The position numbers were made by a program, and so were the translations under genes. From Microcyclospora pomicola (taxonomy: Eukaryota > Ascomycota > Dothideomycetes > Capnodiales): a DNA stretch of 64,000 nt. Below, piece after piece: positions 1 through 11,718 of this stretch. The notes under the pieces are model-generated. The model saw nothing but the letters and a program-made list of their open reading frames with translations, made no database searches and was not told the origin of the DNA. Position 1 is the stretch's first letter. Every line of letters starts with the position of its first letter. The DNA lies in the NCBI GenBank assembly GCA_002786065.1, contig NHNY01000042.1, positions 42,169 to 106,168 of the forward strand, written 5' to 3'.

Positions 1-650
1 CATGCAAGTACTGGACAGAGCCCTTTCTTCATTGTCCATAGCACATATGCAAACATAGGAGATGCCTCTGAGGACAGAGTCATAGAGGGGGAGGTACCCG
101 CAGCTGCAGCGAGAATTGAACGCATGCGCAACGCACGTGAATCTCTCGAAAAACATTTGCAAGCGGCACAGGAACATCAGCAGAAATGGTTCAATCAGAA
201 TCATAGACCTATGTCCTTTAAGCAAGGGGACTTAGTGTTACTAAGCACTAGAAACCTGAAGCTGGCATCACCAACCCGCAAAATGTCACCCAAATTCGTG
301 GGACCATTCAGAGTGCGCGACGCAGTTAGTGCGCAAGCCTATCGCCTGTGGCTCACACCAAAGTATCGCATTCATAACGTGTTCTATGTAGGACTGCTTA
401 AGCCATTCTACTAGAGACCTAGGGATCCTAAGCTAGATACAGAGGCACCTGCATTAGTAGATAACGAAGGTTAGGAGCAATAGGAGGTGGAAAAGCTCCT
501 TAATCGGCGAATTCATAAGGGAAATAGACAGTACCTAGTACGATGGAAAGGGTACTCTGAGGTATAGGATACCTAGATAAGTAGCGATGAACTCGATAGT
601 GCGAGCGAGTTGCGCCTCGAGTGCGATGCTAGGCTAGACGATACTAGAAA
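1..650 (+). pseudogene. Integrase C-terminus and chromodomain of family A pol
   Basis: Translation of 1-413 gives the C-terminal part of a Ty3/Gypsy integrase, including the GDLVLLSTRNL and KFVGPFRV motifs typical of the post-catalytic GPF/Y module. After the TAG at 412, the same frame continues into a chromodomain-like stretch (LVRWKGYSE around 535-560), used in chromoviruses to direct integration to heterochromatin. Several TAG codons break this part where Trp or Gln would be expected, for example TAG at 472 and 484. The stop after the FY of the integrase may also be mutational. It is called a pseudogene because of these stops and because the rest of pol is outside the window. Confidence 0.8.
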
Positions 651-955
651 GACTAGCTAAAATGACAAAGGCACACCTTAGAGAGGTAGACTAAGAGGAA
701 GGCCAAGGAAGTTACTGTAGGTCGTTGTTACGAAGCTGCGAGACTAGACGACGAAATACGCGCGCCCTACCTGCGTACGTTAGGGTATTCACAGACACAT
801 CTAGCGGACACAAAATTGGAGAAGACAATGATCAAACAGCATGGTATTCAGCCCTAGCTGGCATAACTACTTGCATAGGACATAAGCTACCTAAACGCCA
901 ACTATCAGAGAGCCAGGCGCGGACCTAGCGTTCCATATGCGCTCCTTATAGATGC

Positions 956-1868
956 TCAGGCATCGTCAAAACCACCAAAATCCTCACTCCCATTGTCAGT
1001 GGGGTCCTCACTGTAGTCAGTGGTGCTGCTACCTTCCTCATCACTCCTAGCTGTGTTTCCAGGGGTTCTAGCACCCGGCAGACCCAACTCTTGACGCGCA
1101 CGTGCGGCGGCGATAGGGCGGGCAACGATCGGAGCCTCGGCGGCGGCGCGGCGCTCGGCCAAACGGTCCATGGTCTCAGTCATCTATTTGCAGTGTTAGC
1201 ATCGTGCGAGCGACGTACGTGTATGGGGCGAACTTACGCCGAAGAGCGTAGCGTTCAAGTCACCTAGGCTGTTGTTGATGGCGACGTTGGAGGCGATCAG
1301 GCGACGCGTGTTTGCGTTGCTGATGCGCTGCTTAGCCAGGATCAGGCGCAAGTAGTCTGCACTAGTGGTGGGGTTCCTAGTAGCTGCATTCACCTGCTAG
1401 CCCTAGCGTGCTGCGCTCAACCTAAGCGCCTAGAGCGAGATGGTGGCGGCTTTCTAGGTACGCGCAAGCTTTAAGCCTGTACGCTGGACAGCAGGGTCGT
1501 CCTTGCCTCTGGCACTATTGAGGGCAGCAACAGCTCTGTTATATCTCCCACGAAGGTTGTACAGACGCTCGTAGCGCCTGTACATCTCGGGAGGGATCTG
1601 TTCGAACGATTAGCGATGCACCTACGCGACTCGCAAAGGAAAAACTCACTAAACCGTAGCTGCGATGGCCAGACACACAGTGCTTGCACCTAGCTTCCTC
1701 AGGCTTGTTGCAGAGCTTGCTCTGCTTAGCAATAGCGGAGAAGCACCTAGTGCAGGTAAGAATCTGAGGCTCAGGTGCGTCCTTACGTAGGTCTTCATCG
1801 CGCTACACGAAAGGCTCTGCGCGATTGAGCTGGCGCTTGCTGATGTACTTAGGGACACTGAAGATCAT
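956..1868 (-). pseudogene. Antisense three-exon accessory gene of family A, copy 1
   Basis: This gene is encoded opposite to gag-pol, between the chromodomain and the 3' LTR. It matches 53995-54907, where the splice sites were mapped. The first exon encodes a Cys-rich module (CTRC, then CKHC, then a further Cys), a possible zinc-binding unit. The second exon is basic, and the last exon (956-1183) ends in an acidic Ser/Asp/Glu-rich tail. A TAG replaces a Trp codon near residue 22 here, whereas copy 2 has Trp at that place and a TAG at residue 35 where this copy has CAG. The two copies were therefore broken independently. I do not recognise a named family and assign no function. Confidence 0.7.
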
Positions 1869-2545
1869 GATAGGCAATAAGATGCTGGTGCGCTAAACGT
1901 GCGTGCGATAGGTGTGATAATGGTGATGTAGGTGCGTTGCGAATGGACAGAAGAATGTGCCAAACAATCAGAAGGTGTGATGATGTTGTAGGAAGGAACT
2001 TCCTAGGAGGAAGTTTGAAGTTATAAACACAACAACAACAACATCAGCCCTACTATCAGCGCAACGCGCGTCATACCTGCGCACAACAACAATAACGCGT
2101 TCGACGCGGCAACGCGTATCATAGCCTTACGACGAGGTTTGGGACATGTACATGCAGACTATAGGCATTGCAGACATTGAGGAGACCGTCGATACAGGGG
2201 GCACAACAAGCGACATAGATGCAGCAGCCTGCAGGCTCGAGGAGGTCTATCCCGGCTGCAGACTCGGGCACAAGGCTTGTCGAGGAACCGTTAGCTACAC
2301 ATGCGTGCGAGGCGCGATCGCGAAGCGCGTCGCACTCTACGCGTGTACTGCTCTCGTAGGCCGGAACTACTCCCTGAGGACTCTGACATAGCGAGCTCGT
2401 ACTGAGCGAACGGCCGTCGTACATGCGTGCGACGAGCGTTCGGGAGACGACCGACTACCGCTTCGATCTCGGCTATCGTAGCTGCAGAATCACTATGTAG
2501 GAGACCTCTCTTATCCTAGGGACAGGATCTAGGGGGGAGGTGAGT

Positions 2546-2761
2546 TGTAAGGCCCCTTTCCTACATGAAGTGAGGTCGAAGTCACGTGTCTCCAGTCTTG
2601 GCATGAAGCGACACTTCGGTGCGCGACCTGCGCACCTCGTACGCTTTATGGATTATTCTCGGTAGTAACTGTATCATACTATTACTCCCTTATTTCTGTG
2701 TACTACGCTATCCTTTGGCATCCAGAAGCTACGCCCTAGTAGCCTATTGCTGCCCCTTACA
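2546..2761 (+). repeat. 3' LTR of family A copy 1 (216 bp)
   Basis: The LTR starts TGTAAGG and ends CCTTACA, giving 7-bp terminal inverted repeats. It is the reverse complement of the LTRs at 53102-53317 and 60085-60300, differing by transitions. A purine tract lies immediately upstream. Sequence beyond 2761 belongs to family B. Confidence 0.92.
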
Positions 2762-5700
2762 GGAGTCCCTTATAGATAAACCTATGGTTATTCCTGTCTA
2801 GATAGGCACTCAATCAATATCAAATTGCCCTGCACTCCTTAACAGTAGTGCCCTTGCATTAGGATTCATTAATGCTAAACATGCGTAATCTCAGAACCTA
2901 CCCTTACAACCATTGAAGAACCCTCGCCCCCTCGATCTTATTAACGGCTTAGAATCCAGCTCCGGCTAGGTGACCTATGTCTGCCACACTACTATATCTA
3001 TTGGCAATAGAGCCTACTAGGAGAAGGTATCGCTGTTTGTTACTAAGCTATTAGACTACCCTGTAGTTCTGGGCCTTAGTTGGCTAAAGCGTCACAACCT
3101 AGCTGTGGACTTCGGCACAAGCACCCTCTACTTCAAATCCAACTTCTGCAGAGCCAACTGCTTGGTCCGATCTATAACTAGTGCTATCTTGCTACTAACC
3201 CAAGCTCCTAAACCACTATGCCTTAAAGTTAGGGCTATTAGTGCTGCCCCCTTTCGATCTCTAGCTACAAAGACAGGACACTCGCTCTTCGCAGTCACTT
3301 TAGCTAATATTAAGAAGGCCCTTAAGCCTAAGACACCTACAGACCTAGCTACTAAGCTGCCTCTAGAATACCACGAATTCCTTAATGTCTTTTCCTAACA
3401 GTTAGCAGACGAGCTACTACCCTACAGACTATACGACTATAGCATTCAACTAACACTAGGAGCAGTACCTCTATTTAGGCCCCTCTACAATATGTTAAGG
3501 GATGAACTCCTTGTCCTGAAAAAATACCTTACTAAGAACCTAAGCAAAGGGTTCATCCGCCCTAGCAGCTCCTTAGCTGCTAGCCCTGTGTTGTTTGTAC
3601 GCAAGCCTAATAGAGGACTGTAATTCTGCGTCGACTATCGTGGCCTAAATGCCCTTACTGTTAAGAACCAGTACCCCTTGCCCCTGATCTAAGAGACCCT
3701 TAGCCGCCTAGGCAAGGCCAAATACTTCACTAAGCTAGACATCATTGCAGCCTTTAACAAGCTCCGCATGAAGCAAGGCGACGAATAGCTTACTGCCTTT
3801 AGAACCCGCTACGGCCTGTACGAGTATACAGTTATGCCCTTTAGACTGTCTAACGCACCTAGTTCCTTCTAGCACTACATCAATAACAAACTCTATAATT
3901 TCCTAGATCGCTTCGCTACTGCGTACATTAACGACATCCTTATCTACAGCAACAACCTTAAGGAGCATAGGGAACATGTTAAACTAGTGCTAGAAAGACT
4001 GCGTAAGGCAGGTCTCTAAGTGGACATTGACAAATGCGAGTTCTACAAACAGGAGGTCAAATACCTAGGCCTAATCATTAGCACAGAAGGCATTAAAATA
4101 GACCCTAAGAAGATCTCCGCCATTGTCGACTAGTCTAAGCCTACCAACCTTAAGGAGGTCTAGGGATTCCTTAGTTTTGCGAACTTCTACAGAAGATTCA
4201 TTAGGAGATACTTACATATTGTCGCCCCCTTAACTGTATTAACCAAAAAGGGGTTACCCTTTACCTAGGGTCCTAAACAGCAACAAGCATTCGAATCTTT
4301 ATCTACGAGTTTCTATACTGCCCCTATCCTATAACACTTCGACTTTAACCTTCCTACTAGACTAGAGACAGATGCTTCTAATAGAATGACTAGTGCAGTA
4401 CTCCTCTAACAGCACCCTAACTCTCTATAGAAACTAGTTGCCTATCTATCTAAGAAAATGTCACCTGCGGAATGTAACTACGACATCTATAATAAGGAGC
4501 TACTTGCTGTTGTTAAAGCATTCGAAGAATGGAGGGCAGAACTAGAGGGAGCTGATCAACTAGTTAAGGTCCACTCTAACCACAAAAACCTTACCTACTT
4601 TATAAAAACCAAGCTCCTAAACAGACGACAGGCCTACTAGAGCGAGTTCCTTTCCCGATTTAACTTCGTGCTTGCCTACATACCTAGATCTCTTAACAGT
4701 CAAGCAGACGCCTTAACTAGGAGACTAGGAGATCTCCCTTTGGACAGGGGGGATGGTAGAGAGATCGCAACATAGGTAGTACTAAAACCTTATAATCTCG
4801 ACCCTGCGTTACAAGCACACGCCCTCTAGGCCATTTAAGCAGCCCTATCTCGCCTTAGCAGACTCCAAACAACACTAGAACCTCTAAATGACGATAGCGA
4901 ACTTATAGACAATGTAGTTGACCCTAAAGAACCTACTACGAACGAGCTCCTAGAAGAAGCATACTAGTAGGACCTCTTTACCTAAGGCCTGGTCAAGGCA
5001 GTCTAGGACCTAGAACCGCGCTACGAAGATGTCTCTCTATTAGAATACGCTGTAGTATAGGGTAAACTGTAGTATAGAGGTAGGACCTTTGTCCCTAAAT
5101 ACAAAGACCTTCGCTACAAAGTTATGACAGATTCATACCAACCCCTAGCTACAGGCTACCCTAGCAAAGCAAAACACTACGACCTAGCCTAACGCTACTA
5201 GTACTAGCCTAACATGCACGACGACATTACCTAGTTCAATCGCAACTATAGGATATGCAATAGGGCCAAACTATCTAGGGATAAGTACTATAGTCTCTTA
5301 AAGCCCCTAGATCCCCTAGATCGCCGCTAGAAGCACATCACTATTGATTTTATTGTTGACCTACCCCGAAGTAGGACTGTCGCTAGCAACATAGTGTCTA
5401 ACATCATAGTTGTTGTTAACAGACTAACTAAAATGCGGCACTTGATCCCCTGTCAGAGCATGAAAACACCCTATGTAGTACGCCTGTTCTACGACTACAT
5501 CTAGAAGCTGCATAGCCTGCTAACAACAATCACTTCTAACAGAGGAACCTAATTTGTCTCGTCCTTCTAGAAGACACTATGCTAACTATTAGGAATCAAC
5601 TCTACCTTGTTAACTGCATACTACCCCTAGACAGATAGACAAACGGAGATCGCTAACGCTACTATAGAACAAACCCTACGCTACTACTATAACTACCTAC

Positions 5701-6460
5701 AAGATAACTGGGCTTAGTAGTTAGCTATAGCGGAATTCTCTGCCAACAACTAGACTTCTAGCACTACTAAGGTATCTCCTTTCCTAGCTAACTATAGACA
5801 ACACCCTCGAACTGGAATAGAGCCCCCTAAATACATAGTTACCTTAACTGTTACTCGCTCTAACTAGGAAGCAATTGCTGCACAGGACTTCGCTACTAAG
5901 ATAGAGCAAGTAGAACTAACACTAGTATAAGAGATGCGCTTTGCCTAAGCTGTTTACGAAAAGCACGCTAATCGACACTGGAAGAATGCCCCTAACTACT
6001 AAGTAGGGGACAGGGTATACCTTAGTGGCCGCAACCTTAAGACCCTTAGGCTAAGTAAGAAGCTAGACTAGAAGCAACTAGGCCCCTACACTATTACTGC
6101 AAAGATCAGCCCCTAAGCCTACCGCCTAGAGCTCCCTACTAGCATAAAGATCTATAATGTCTTCTATATTAACCTCCTACGCCCCTGTCCTAACGACCCC
6201 TACCTAGGACAACAACTCCCTGCCCCTCCGCCTACCTATGTAGACGACATAGTAGAATACGCGGTACAGGCTATTGTGGACTCTTAGGATTCCCCTAATG
6301 GTGTCTACTACAAAGTGCAATAGGAGGGTTATGATAAGTTGACCTAGGAACCTTAGGACTATGTCTATACCCTAGTAGAGCATCTTAACGAGTTCTACTG
6401 TTAGTACCCCTAGAAGCCCCGCCACAGTTCGTTCGCTTTAGGCCTCGTAGGAGCTTAGCC
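2762..6460 (+). pseudogene. Family B pol polyprotein, RIP-damaged
   Basis: One reading frame gives a Gypsy pol with many TAG/TAA stops. A protease-like part comes first (to about 3390), with an intact 97-codon piece at 3105-3398. The reverse transcriptase follows (about 3400-4130) with the DYRGLNALT region, a TKLDI motif and an altered catalytic box: YINDILIY, where chromoviruses usually have Y-x-D-D. RNase H lies at about 4360-4700. An integrase follows (about 5150-6200) with a Cys pair near 5240 and TSNRGT near 5535 in place of the usual TSDRGT. A chromodomain is near 6240-6400. The Asp-to-Asn changes at two catalytic positions are G-to-A transitions of the RIP type. Confidence 0.85.
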
Positions 6461-6478
6461 TTTAGAAGGAGGGGATGG

Positions 6479-6694
6479 TGTCATAGTATGACCTGTTGTA
6501 GGACTTAGTAGTTTACAGCTAGCTGTGGCTGCCTTAGGCATAACGGGTCTTCCCTTCTTAGCACTGAATTTGAGAACATCAGTTCTACTACACACTACTA
6601 TTCTTATCTTTCTCTCTCTATAGCATGTCTTGTATTCTATCTATGTACTCATTGTCCTATTATTGATCATTGTCCCTAGCTAAATGCCGTAACA
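6479..6694 (+). repeat. 3' LTR of family B copy 1 (216 bp)
   Basis: It starts TGTCATAG and ends CGTAACA. It aligns base for base in length with LTRs at 39996-40211 and 45339-45554. The first bases after it are CGAAC, the expected target duplication, which cannot be checked because the 5' LTR is outside the window. Confidence 0.92.
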
Positions 6695-7269
6695 CGAACT
6701 TATAGAGGAAGTAAGCCTTCTGCTTGTAGAGGTTTTAAAGCTTTCTAAGCTTTAAGAACTTTTTAGAGCTTTGTATAAGCAGCTAGACTATACAAACGTT
6801 AGCCTATAAAAAACGAGCGGAGAATAGGGACGTACGATAGGTTAACTCTAACAGATCTTGTCTAGCTAGTATAGGTAAGGTGAGCAATTGCTAGACTTTA
6901 AGAGGTTAGCGACGACTCTCGACCAGAGCTTAGAGGATACTTATAGCTTCTTATAATAGTATCTAGCTACATTGCAACCTAAGCAAGATCGAGTTTTATT
7001 ACCCTATAAAAGATTAGCTAGGAACTAGTACAAAAGGACTAGAAAACTTACAGTTTAGGGCGTACAGTTGTTGCTAAGGTTGGCGTAACGGACGTAGTGG
7101 ATTAGAGGTATCTAGCCGATCGTTAGTAGTAGGAAAACGTTTGTTAACTAAAGAATAGGTACTTGCCTTAAAGCTTAATGTTGTTAAAGAGAGAAAGGAA
7201 GAAGAACTACTAAGAAGGGAGGGAAAGAGGTTAATATGTACTAGTAGTAGGGCCCTAAGGCAGCAGTAG

Positions 7270-7475
7270 TAAAAGTAAATGTAACAATAAAGCTCGACAA
7301 ACTTATGTGCTAGCCCCGAACAAAGGGAGATCCGAGTTATCGTAACTAGATAACGTAGAAAGGGGCCGATAATAGCCACGACAAAGAAGATGTTATAATA
7401 AAGCTATACAGGCATATGTAACGTTGCTAGCTCCGAACAAAGGGCAATCCGAGTCATCGTAACTAGGTGACGCAA
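7270..7475 (+). repeat. Degenerate 117-bp direct repeat pair (first set)
   Basis: The block around CCGAACAAAGGG at 7316 recurs at 7433, an offset of 117 bp. Matching continues both before it (AATAAAGCT, then TGCTAG) and after it (ATCCGAGT, then ATCGTAACTAG). Differences are largely C/T and A/G. Confidence 0.75.
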
Positions 7476-7531
7476 AGGGTAGCTAACAATGGCCACAACA
7501 ATAAGAAGTAAAGTTTATATAGTGTTAAGGG

Positions 7532-7697
7532 CAAAGAGCCGACTAGTTAGCTAGCGCTTTACTTAGGATTCTAGGACAAAGAGCTCGGCAAGCCGAAACC
7601 CTGTAATTTCACCCTCTAAATGAAGTAAGGCTTACATAGCGTCAAAGACAAAGAGCCGACTAGTTAGCCGGCGCTTTACGTAGGATCCTAAGGCAAA
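7532..7697 (+). repeat. Degenerate 117-bp direct repeat pair (second set)
   Basis: The block CAAAGAGCCGACTAGTTAGC at 7532 recurs at 7649, again 117 bp apart. The similarity extends through GCGCTTTAC and TAGGAT. The unit is unrelated in sequence to the first set although the offset is identical. Confidence 0.75.
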
Positions 7698-8128
7698 GAC
7701 TTCGTAGCGATTACGGCCGATCCTCGTAACCTAGGAAGTTCGCTCTAGGCTACGAGGGGGAAAGGCTAGCACGTATACTAGAACACTGTTCGACTGTCTA
7801 TTACGAAGTAGAAATGCGAAGGGGAGCGAATAGGCAGCGAACATTGCGACAGGGGATACGGGCTTTTACGCACGGAATTCGATATGGATAAAAGAGAAGC
7901 TCTATATAAATGGCGGGGCTAGGTAAAAGGACTACGGGCTTTCGTGCACAGAACTCGACCTAGCAGGAGAGGCAGCCTGTGCGAGCTTGTCGAGGAAGGC
8001 CCGTAGTAGTCGTAGAGGAAGGAAATCACCGCCTAGTTACTAGTACGAACAAGACAGCTATCTTTAGTAGGAATAGGAAACACGTTTGCGCGGAAACCGC
8101 TCGATTTTCGCTAGGGGGAGGGGGGTAT

Positions 8129-8294
8129 TATAAAGGGCGCGGCCCTAAATGTAGCGCACTAGCGAAGCTAGTGCTTTAGGCTTAGCATAGCCGACCCTTT
8201 CTCTCCGGACTCCTAGAGGGAAAGGCCTCCCTCCTGTATCGAACTTGTTAAATACTACAACGAGCCTCTGTATATACGTAGCTCTCCTATAACA
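8129..8294 (+). repeat. LTR of family C, probably a 3' LTR (166 bp)
   Basis: It matches 45997-46162 over its full 166 bp, and the shared block ends exactly at TG...CA-type termini (TATAAAGGG here, where the other copy has TGTAAAGGG; the end is AACA). A long purine tract, the usual plus-strand primer, lies immediately upstream, so it is read as a 3' LTR of a rightward element. The following bases are GTAGT. Confidence 0.85.
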
Positions 8295-9381
8295 GTAGTA
8301 AATAGCTCTATATATTATAGAACCTTCTAGACACCTATATATAAATATAGATATATCTATATCTATATATATCCTACTAATCTACGCTACATCTATAGAG
8401 AGCAGGCTATTAGCTACGCTATATTACTATGTTCGCGATTCGATAAAATTAATTAAAACTTAAAATAGTCTTATTATCTTAAGCTAAAAATATTAGGGTA
8501 TCTTCTTAATATACTTTGTAAATTAATAGGTAGCATTTAGCTATAGGAAAGGCGATAAGACTATAAACAATATAGTATTAGAGAAATAGCAACCTTTAAC
8601 TATACCTATAGATATTCGAGTTCTATAATAAGCTTTTTTAAGATATAAGAAAGTAATATACTATCTAATTTAGTAAGTACTAAGCTATATGTTAATATTA
8701 GAATTAAAGCATTATAGTCCTAAATAGAGAAGTTCTTAATAAAATATAAAGATATGTCTTAGTATAGGGTATATCTTAGTATATAGTAATAGATGTTACT
8801 TACGTTCTTACTACCTAGTCTTACTTCTTAACACTCTTCTATATTCTCTTATACCTTACTTACTAACTAAACATTAACATAAAGAAAGGCTAAGGACTAA
8901 AGACCTAGGCTTTTAAAATCAAAAAACTGCAATCTCTATTAGGAGATAGAACGAACTTGCTAATTCGTCTTGTTATAGTAAGATAGGAGGGAGGGTAGGA
9001 ATCGTAATAGTACAGCAGCAGTGGAATGCAAACAGTACCAAGTGAAGTATGATTTACCAATCGCCTAAGACAAAGATGCACTCTGTAACCCTAAGGCTGT
9101 ACAGTCCTATACCCTATAACCCTAAGACTCCACGACTCCATGCGCCGTGCTCTCATCGCCTAACTACCCTATGCATCGTGTCTACGTCGTCCAATGTAGC
9201 CTCATCATAACCGAATCGGTATCCAGCTAGGCGGCTCTTGCTAGAGCATCGTGTAGGCTGCAAAATGGGTATCGCTTCGTCGTGTCATCGTCCTCCCATC
9301 CGGTCAGGTAGAAAAGAGTATAACCGGCCAGAACAACCAGGTTCACCCATGAAGATCAAGAAGACACCAGACGCTCTTCTC
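8295..9381. other. AT-rich repeat relic and MCM5 3' flank
   Basis: From 8295 to about 8990 the sequence is very AT-rich, full of TATA/TAGTA words and short palindromes, with no open frame of note. It looks like an old, heavily mutated repeat. From about 9000 the composition returns to that of the gene island. Two copies of TAACCCTAAG (9086 and 9117) lie there. No gene is supported before the MCM5 stop at 9382. Confidence 0.6.
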
Positions 9382-11718
9382 TCACACGCCCGTCCGAGCG
9401 ACCAACATCCCACCGCGGCGAAACTGCACGCTCTCGCGCCGCACGAGCACCTGCAACGCGCGATTGAGCGCTTGTTCGCTGTAGCGTTTGCGGTCGACGA
9501 ACTCGCGGCGCAGGGTGGCGAGCGAGGAGGTGTAGCCGATGGGCAGGCGGCGGCGCAGCTCGTCCTCGACCTTGTGGACCTCCTCGACCAGCTCGCGGTT
9601 GGCGGCGCCGCCGGCCATGCCGAGCGCAGACGTGTCGCCGCCCGCCGACATGACGGCGTCCATCGTGCTGCCGAGGAACAGGCGGATCGCCTCGTCGACG
9701 TGTTTCTCCGTCGCGATGGGCTGCAGCTCGATCTTGGCGAGTGACTCGGTCAGGCGGACGAGCGATTCGAGCTGGCGCACGGTGATGGGGATGCTAGAGC
9801 GCTGGTTGGCGTCGGCTTCCGCACGGGCGACCTGCCGTCGGATGGCAACGAAGTGGGAGCTGAGTTTCTCGGCTGCTTCGGCGGACAGGCGAGGCGCGCA
9901 GCGTGACTTCGCGTAGCTGATGTACCGCTTCATCTTCTCCACAGGGATCTCGGCGTGGTGCGCGGTGTCTTGTATGCCGGCGCCGCCCATGTGGATGCCC
10001 ATGACGTGCTTGGCAATGGTCTCGTCCCGATTACGGTCGTGCTCATCACGAACGATGAAGATAAGATCGAAACGGGAAAGGATGGTGGTCTGGAAGTCGA
10101 TGTTCTCGCCAGGAGACTTGAGGTCATCGTACCGGCCGAAGATGGGATTGGCGGCCGCAAGAACGGAGGTGCGGGCGTTGAGAATCGTGGTGATGCCAGC
10201 TTTGGCAATGGAGATGGTCTGTTGCTCCATCGCCTCGTGGATGGCTACACGGTCTTCGTCTCGCATCTTGTCGAATTCGTCGATACACACCACGCCGCCG
10301 TCAGCCAAGACCATCGCTCCGCCTTCGAGGTAGAACTCCCGTGTGCTGGTGTCTCGTTGCACCGAGGCAGTGAGACCCGCAGCAGATGAACCTTTTCCGG
10401 AAGTGTAGATGGCGATGGGAGCACATTTCTCGACGAACTTGAGTAGCTGAGATTTGGCAGTACCGGGATCACCGAGTAGTAAGACGTTGATATCACCTCG
10501 CAATCGCATGCCGTCGGGGAGGATCTTCTTGCTGCCACCCATGAGAAGACATGTGATGGCCTTCTTGATGTCGGCGTTGCCATAGATCGACGGCGCGATG
10601 CAGGAAGCAAATAATGAGTAGAGATCGGGTCGTCGAGAAAGCTCGAGAAACTCCTGCTCTTCCTCTTCGGAGAACTGCATCCCCATTCCGCTCGACGAGT
10701 TGTGCGTGATGTCGGTCTGGATGCCGACCGCACGGAGGTACGGATTTCGAATGGCCACTGCACCGCTGTTCTTCCCGTTCTTTTGCGCATTGTAGATGGA
10801 GAACACGCCCATCACCACACACCGCGAGCCAGGCACCACCCGATTCGCCAAGTAACGATCTGCGCTTACCAAGATATGTCTGGGCAATTCTCCCACAGGC
10901 ACGTCGTCAGGTGCTTCTTGCAGTTTCAGCACTTGTTGATCGATGAACTGTGATTTCTCGTGCACGACAAAGTATGGGTCCAAAGGACATTTTTCACCCC
11001 CATCTGGGCCTTTCGGTCTTGCACACACCCGCGGTAGTGTGACTCCAGAGAAACCTGAAGTGATTGGGAGGTTCATGGTAAAGCCACAGTTTCGGCATTG
11101 GACATGCAGAGCAGTAGCTTTGGATGTGAGAGTGCTGGCACCGATCACGATACCTGGTATTCTGACGAGATGTGAGACGCTTGTCGCTGTGAGGCCCCGA
11201 ATCGTGGTTTGCGCTACGGAGGAGTGGATGAGGAGCTGGTGCTCGGGAAGGGCTTTGGCAAGGAGGAGGTCGTCTTCGCCGCGGGAGGGATAGAGGATGC
11301 GCTGTGTACACGTCTTGAGGGCCGACTCGAACTGTTTGACGCATTAGCTGTGTGTGTCCTTGGTGTCAGCACTCTACACGGTATCCGAAGTTTCTTACGA
11401 TGGGTATTATCTCGGCTGGCTCATTGTTCAGTCTGTGGGCGAGGTCTTCGTTGAACGCGATGAGATGGGTCATGTCGATATCGCAGTAGTATTGCTTCGA
11501 GAGAACATTCTCTCTGATTTGGTCGCTGTGGATTCATCAGCATATATCTTACACCTGCATCCTGTCGCTAGGACATACCGATAGATAAAGACATTCTCAA
11601 GGTGGAACTCCATGATGAAGCTGACCAGCTCCTTTTGCGTCTGCTTGAAAGTACTGTCACCATTGTCGTTCTGGCTCTCGCCGAAAAGGCTGAGCGTATA
11701 CACTGATTGTCGATCCAT
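9382..11718 (-). CDS. MCM5: DNA replication licensing factor Mcm5
   Basis: Mcm5 is a subunit of the nuclear Mcm2-7 replicative helicase. The model has three exons: 11579-11718, 11399-11525 and 9382-11331. Introns of 53 and 67 bp have GT-AG ends, and the joined frame gives 738 residues, normal for the family. The start [15 protein letters not shown] and the following [13 protein letters not shown] region match the Mcm5 N-terminus. Four cysteines of the zinc-binding subdomain lie near residues 168, 171, 192 and 204. The AAA+ core carries Walker A (GDPGTAKSQ, about 376-384), Walker B (CIDEFDKM), an AANP sensor motif and the SRFDLIF arginine finger, and a winged-helix-like C-terminus follows. It is transcribed divergently from the VPS54-like gene, and an ACGCGT box lies 96 bp upstream of the ATG. 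Nothing is damaged despite the nearby repeat block. Confidence 0.95.

Larger units (their letters stand above)
1..2761 (+). mobile_element. Family A chromodomain Ty3/Gypsy retrotransposon, copy 1 (3' part)
   Basis: The window opens inside the integrase region of a Gypsy-type element that runs rightward to its 3' LTR at 2546-2761. The same sequence, inverted, occurs at 53102-55870, which fixes its extent. In order it holds the integrase C-terminus, a chromodomain, an antisense accessory gene, a purine-rich tract just before the LTR (about 2530-2543) and the LTR. The 5' half lies outside the window. The base after the LTR continues family B pol sequence, so this copy inserted into a family B element. 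The target duplication would be GGAGT (2762-2766), but the matching left copy is not in view. Confidence 0.9.
2762..6694 (+). mobile_element. Family B Ty3/Gypsy retrotransposon, copy 1 (5' truncated by nested insertion)
   Basis: From 2762 the sequence matches 41617-45554 of the complete family B copy almost throughout, with mostly C/T and G/A differences. It carries aspartic protease-like, reverse transcriptase, RNase H, integrase and chromodomain regions, then a purine tract (GAAGGAGGGGATGG) and a 216-bp 3' LTR ending at 6694. The missing 5' LTR and gag should lie to the left of the nested family A copy, outside the window. Confidence 0.9.
6695..8128. other. Degenerate repeat tract between family B and the lone family C LTR
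   Basis: No credible gene is visible. The tract is rich in TAG/CTA words, like the RIP-affected elements, and contains two separate pairs of direct repeats with the same 117-bp offset. It ends in a purine tract (about 8112-8125) directly before the 166-bp LTR, so at least its right end belonged to an LTR element. It shows no similarity I can see to the coding part of the family C element at 46-51 kb. It could be the interior of a non-autonomous relative. Short open frames at 7074-7379 and 7979-8179 have no recognisable features. Confidence 0.6.

Noticed and set aside
2025-2045. AAC-type microsatellite in family A (also near 53820)
   Set aside because: It is a simple short repeat within the element and adds no separate feature.
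2762-6460. Pervasive in-frame TAG codons as a possible reassigned stop codon
   Set aside because: Genes in the island use normal stops and have no internal TAG. The TAG positions differ between copies and match Trp or Gln codons altered by CpA-to-TpA change.
8345-8362. Perfect 18-bp AT palindrome (ATATAGATATATCTATAT)
   Set aside because: It lies in a low-complexity AT tract where such palindromes are expected.
9086-9126. TAACCCTAAG words as an interstitial telomere
   Set aside because: Only two separated single hexamers occur; there is no tandem array.
9539-10389. Several plus-strand open frames of 125-168 codons opposite MCM5
   Set aside because: They are antisense shadows of a conserved GC-rich coding exon.
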